Assembly: GCA_902766655.1 (NCBI GenBank)
Contig: CACXEL010000413.1
Span: 1 to 6,291, forward strand
Origin: an uncultured Lachnospiraceae bacterium
GTDB taxonomy: Bacteria; Bacillota; Clostridia; Lachnospirales; Lachnospiraceae
Direction: 5' to 3'
Length of the DNA stretch: 6,291 nt
Positions within the stretch are counted from its first letter, which is position 1, and each line of letters opens with the position of its first letter. A program made the translations under genes and the position numbers. The notes beneath the pieces were generated by a model. It was not told the origin of the DNA. It did not search any database and saw only the letters and a list, made by a program, of their open reading frames with translations. Shown piece by piece: positions 5,754 through 6,291 of the stretch.

Positions 5754-6291
5754 ATGTCAGAAGAAAAGAAAAATGAGAACCGTCAGCTCTACGACACTTA
5801 CCTTGCCTCCACCCACCGCCTCGGCCGCTTCCTGACCCTGGCTGTACTCCTGATCCTCCTTGCGGCGCCCTTCGTGATTGGCCTCTATCTGAACTCGGCC
5901 CCCAACATAAGCGCGGCAGTAAAGGCATTCGTGAGCGTCGGTATTGTGTACTTTGTCAGCAGTATCGTCGAGTACCTGATTTACGTCCCCATGCTGGGCG
6001 CCGGCGGCAGCTACCTGGCCTTCATCACCGGCAACCTGATCAACATGAAGGTGCCCTGTGCCATGAACGCCAGGGACATCGTGGGTGTGAAGAGCGGCAC
6101 GCCGGAAAATGAAATCATTTCCACCCTCTCTATCGCCACTTCCTCACTTGTCACGATCATTGTGCTGGCGTTGGGCGTCATCCTCATGATTCCGCTCCAG
6201 CCCATCCTGAGTTCACCCGCCCTGCAGCCGGCTTTTGACAACGTCGTGCCGGCCCTGTTCGGGGCGATGGCCTACCGCTATTTCCGCAAGG
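5754..6291 (+). CDS. Multi-pass membrane protein, N-terminal part, partner of the DUF5058-like protein
   Basis: The frame is open from ATG 5754 to the right edge, giving 179 residues with no stop; the 3' end is outside the window. A charged, hydrophilic start (MSEEKKNENRQLYDTYL) precedes hydrophobic segments at about 24-46, 55-80, 122-147 and from about 162. A glycine-rich motif, GAGGSYLAFITGNLINMKVP at 82-101, followed by Cys102, looks like a conserved re-entrant or substrate-path element. The TGNLxNxKxPC pattern is the best handle for finding relatives. I cannot name the family securely. There is no signal peptide of the cleaved type. It is coupled to the preceding gene by a 13-bp gap holding a strong ribosome binding site, so the two products probably act in one membrane complex. 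Function is unknown. Confidence 0.8.
   Translation, partial: MSEEKKNENRQLYDTYLASTHRLGRFLTLAVLLILLAAPFVIGLYLNSAPNISAAVKAFVSVGIVYFVSSIVEYLIYVPMLGAGGSYLAFITGNLINMKVPCAMNARDIVGVKSGTPENEIISTLSIATSSLVTIIVLALGVILMIPLQPILSSPALQPAFDNVVPALFGAMAYRYFRK

Noticed and set aside
4997..5755. Minus-strand open frame (252 codons) antisense to the DUF5058-like gene
   Set aside because: It covers a membrane protein gene with a good start, ribosome binding site and promoter. The antisense product is hydrophilic and compositionally odd, with no domain.

Overview
The window looks like the chromosome of a fairly GC-rich member of the Clostridia, probably Lachnospiraceae-like. This rests on strong AGGAG-type ribosome binding sites, AT-rich promoters between GC-rich genes, a MepA-like MATE pump, a corrinoid-type uroporphyrinogen-decarboxylase (URO-D) family protein and a DUF5058-like membrane protein. 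The taxonomic placement is inference. I see no rRNA, tRNA, CRISPR array, transposase or phage gene.

Layout, left to right. (1) At 1-285 is the 3' end of an unidentified plus-strand gene, closed by a hairpin terminator at about 306-347. (2) At 482-2541 is a divergent drug-efflux module: a MATE transporter on the minus strand and a TetR-family regulator on the plus strand. They share a 143-bp control region in which two good sigma-70-type promoters face each other with nearly superimposed -10 boxes, and an inverted repeat encloses both. (3) At 2603-2644 an 18-bp-stem bidirectional terminator separates the regulator from the converging minus-strand genes. (4) At 2668-4686 on the minus strand are a GtrB/DPM1-type membrane glycosyltransferase and, upstream of it, a URO-D-superfamily protein of the cobalamin/corrinoid methyltransferase type. 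They are 84 bp apart and may be co-transcribed from a strong promoter at 4748-4776. (5) From 4955 to the right edge is a plus-strand operon, divergent from the URO-D gene. It encodes a six-helix DUF5058-like membrane protein and, 13 bp later, a second multi-pass membrane protein cut by the window edge.

How the genes fit together. The TetR/MATE pair is a standard self-contained efflux unit: the regulator most likely represses the pump and itself, and a ligand relieves this. The two membrane proteins on the right probably form one complex, plausibly a transporter. Whether they relate functionally to the divergent URO-D-like gene is unknown. The glycosyltransferase stands alone, with no GtrA-type flippase or cell-wall polymer genes in view.

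The least-described parts are the membrane-protein pair and the architecture of the MATE/TetR control region. I do not see clear evidence for a wholly new multi-gene system in this window.
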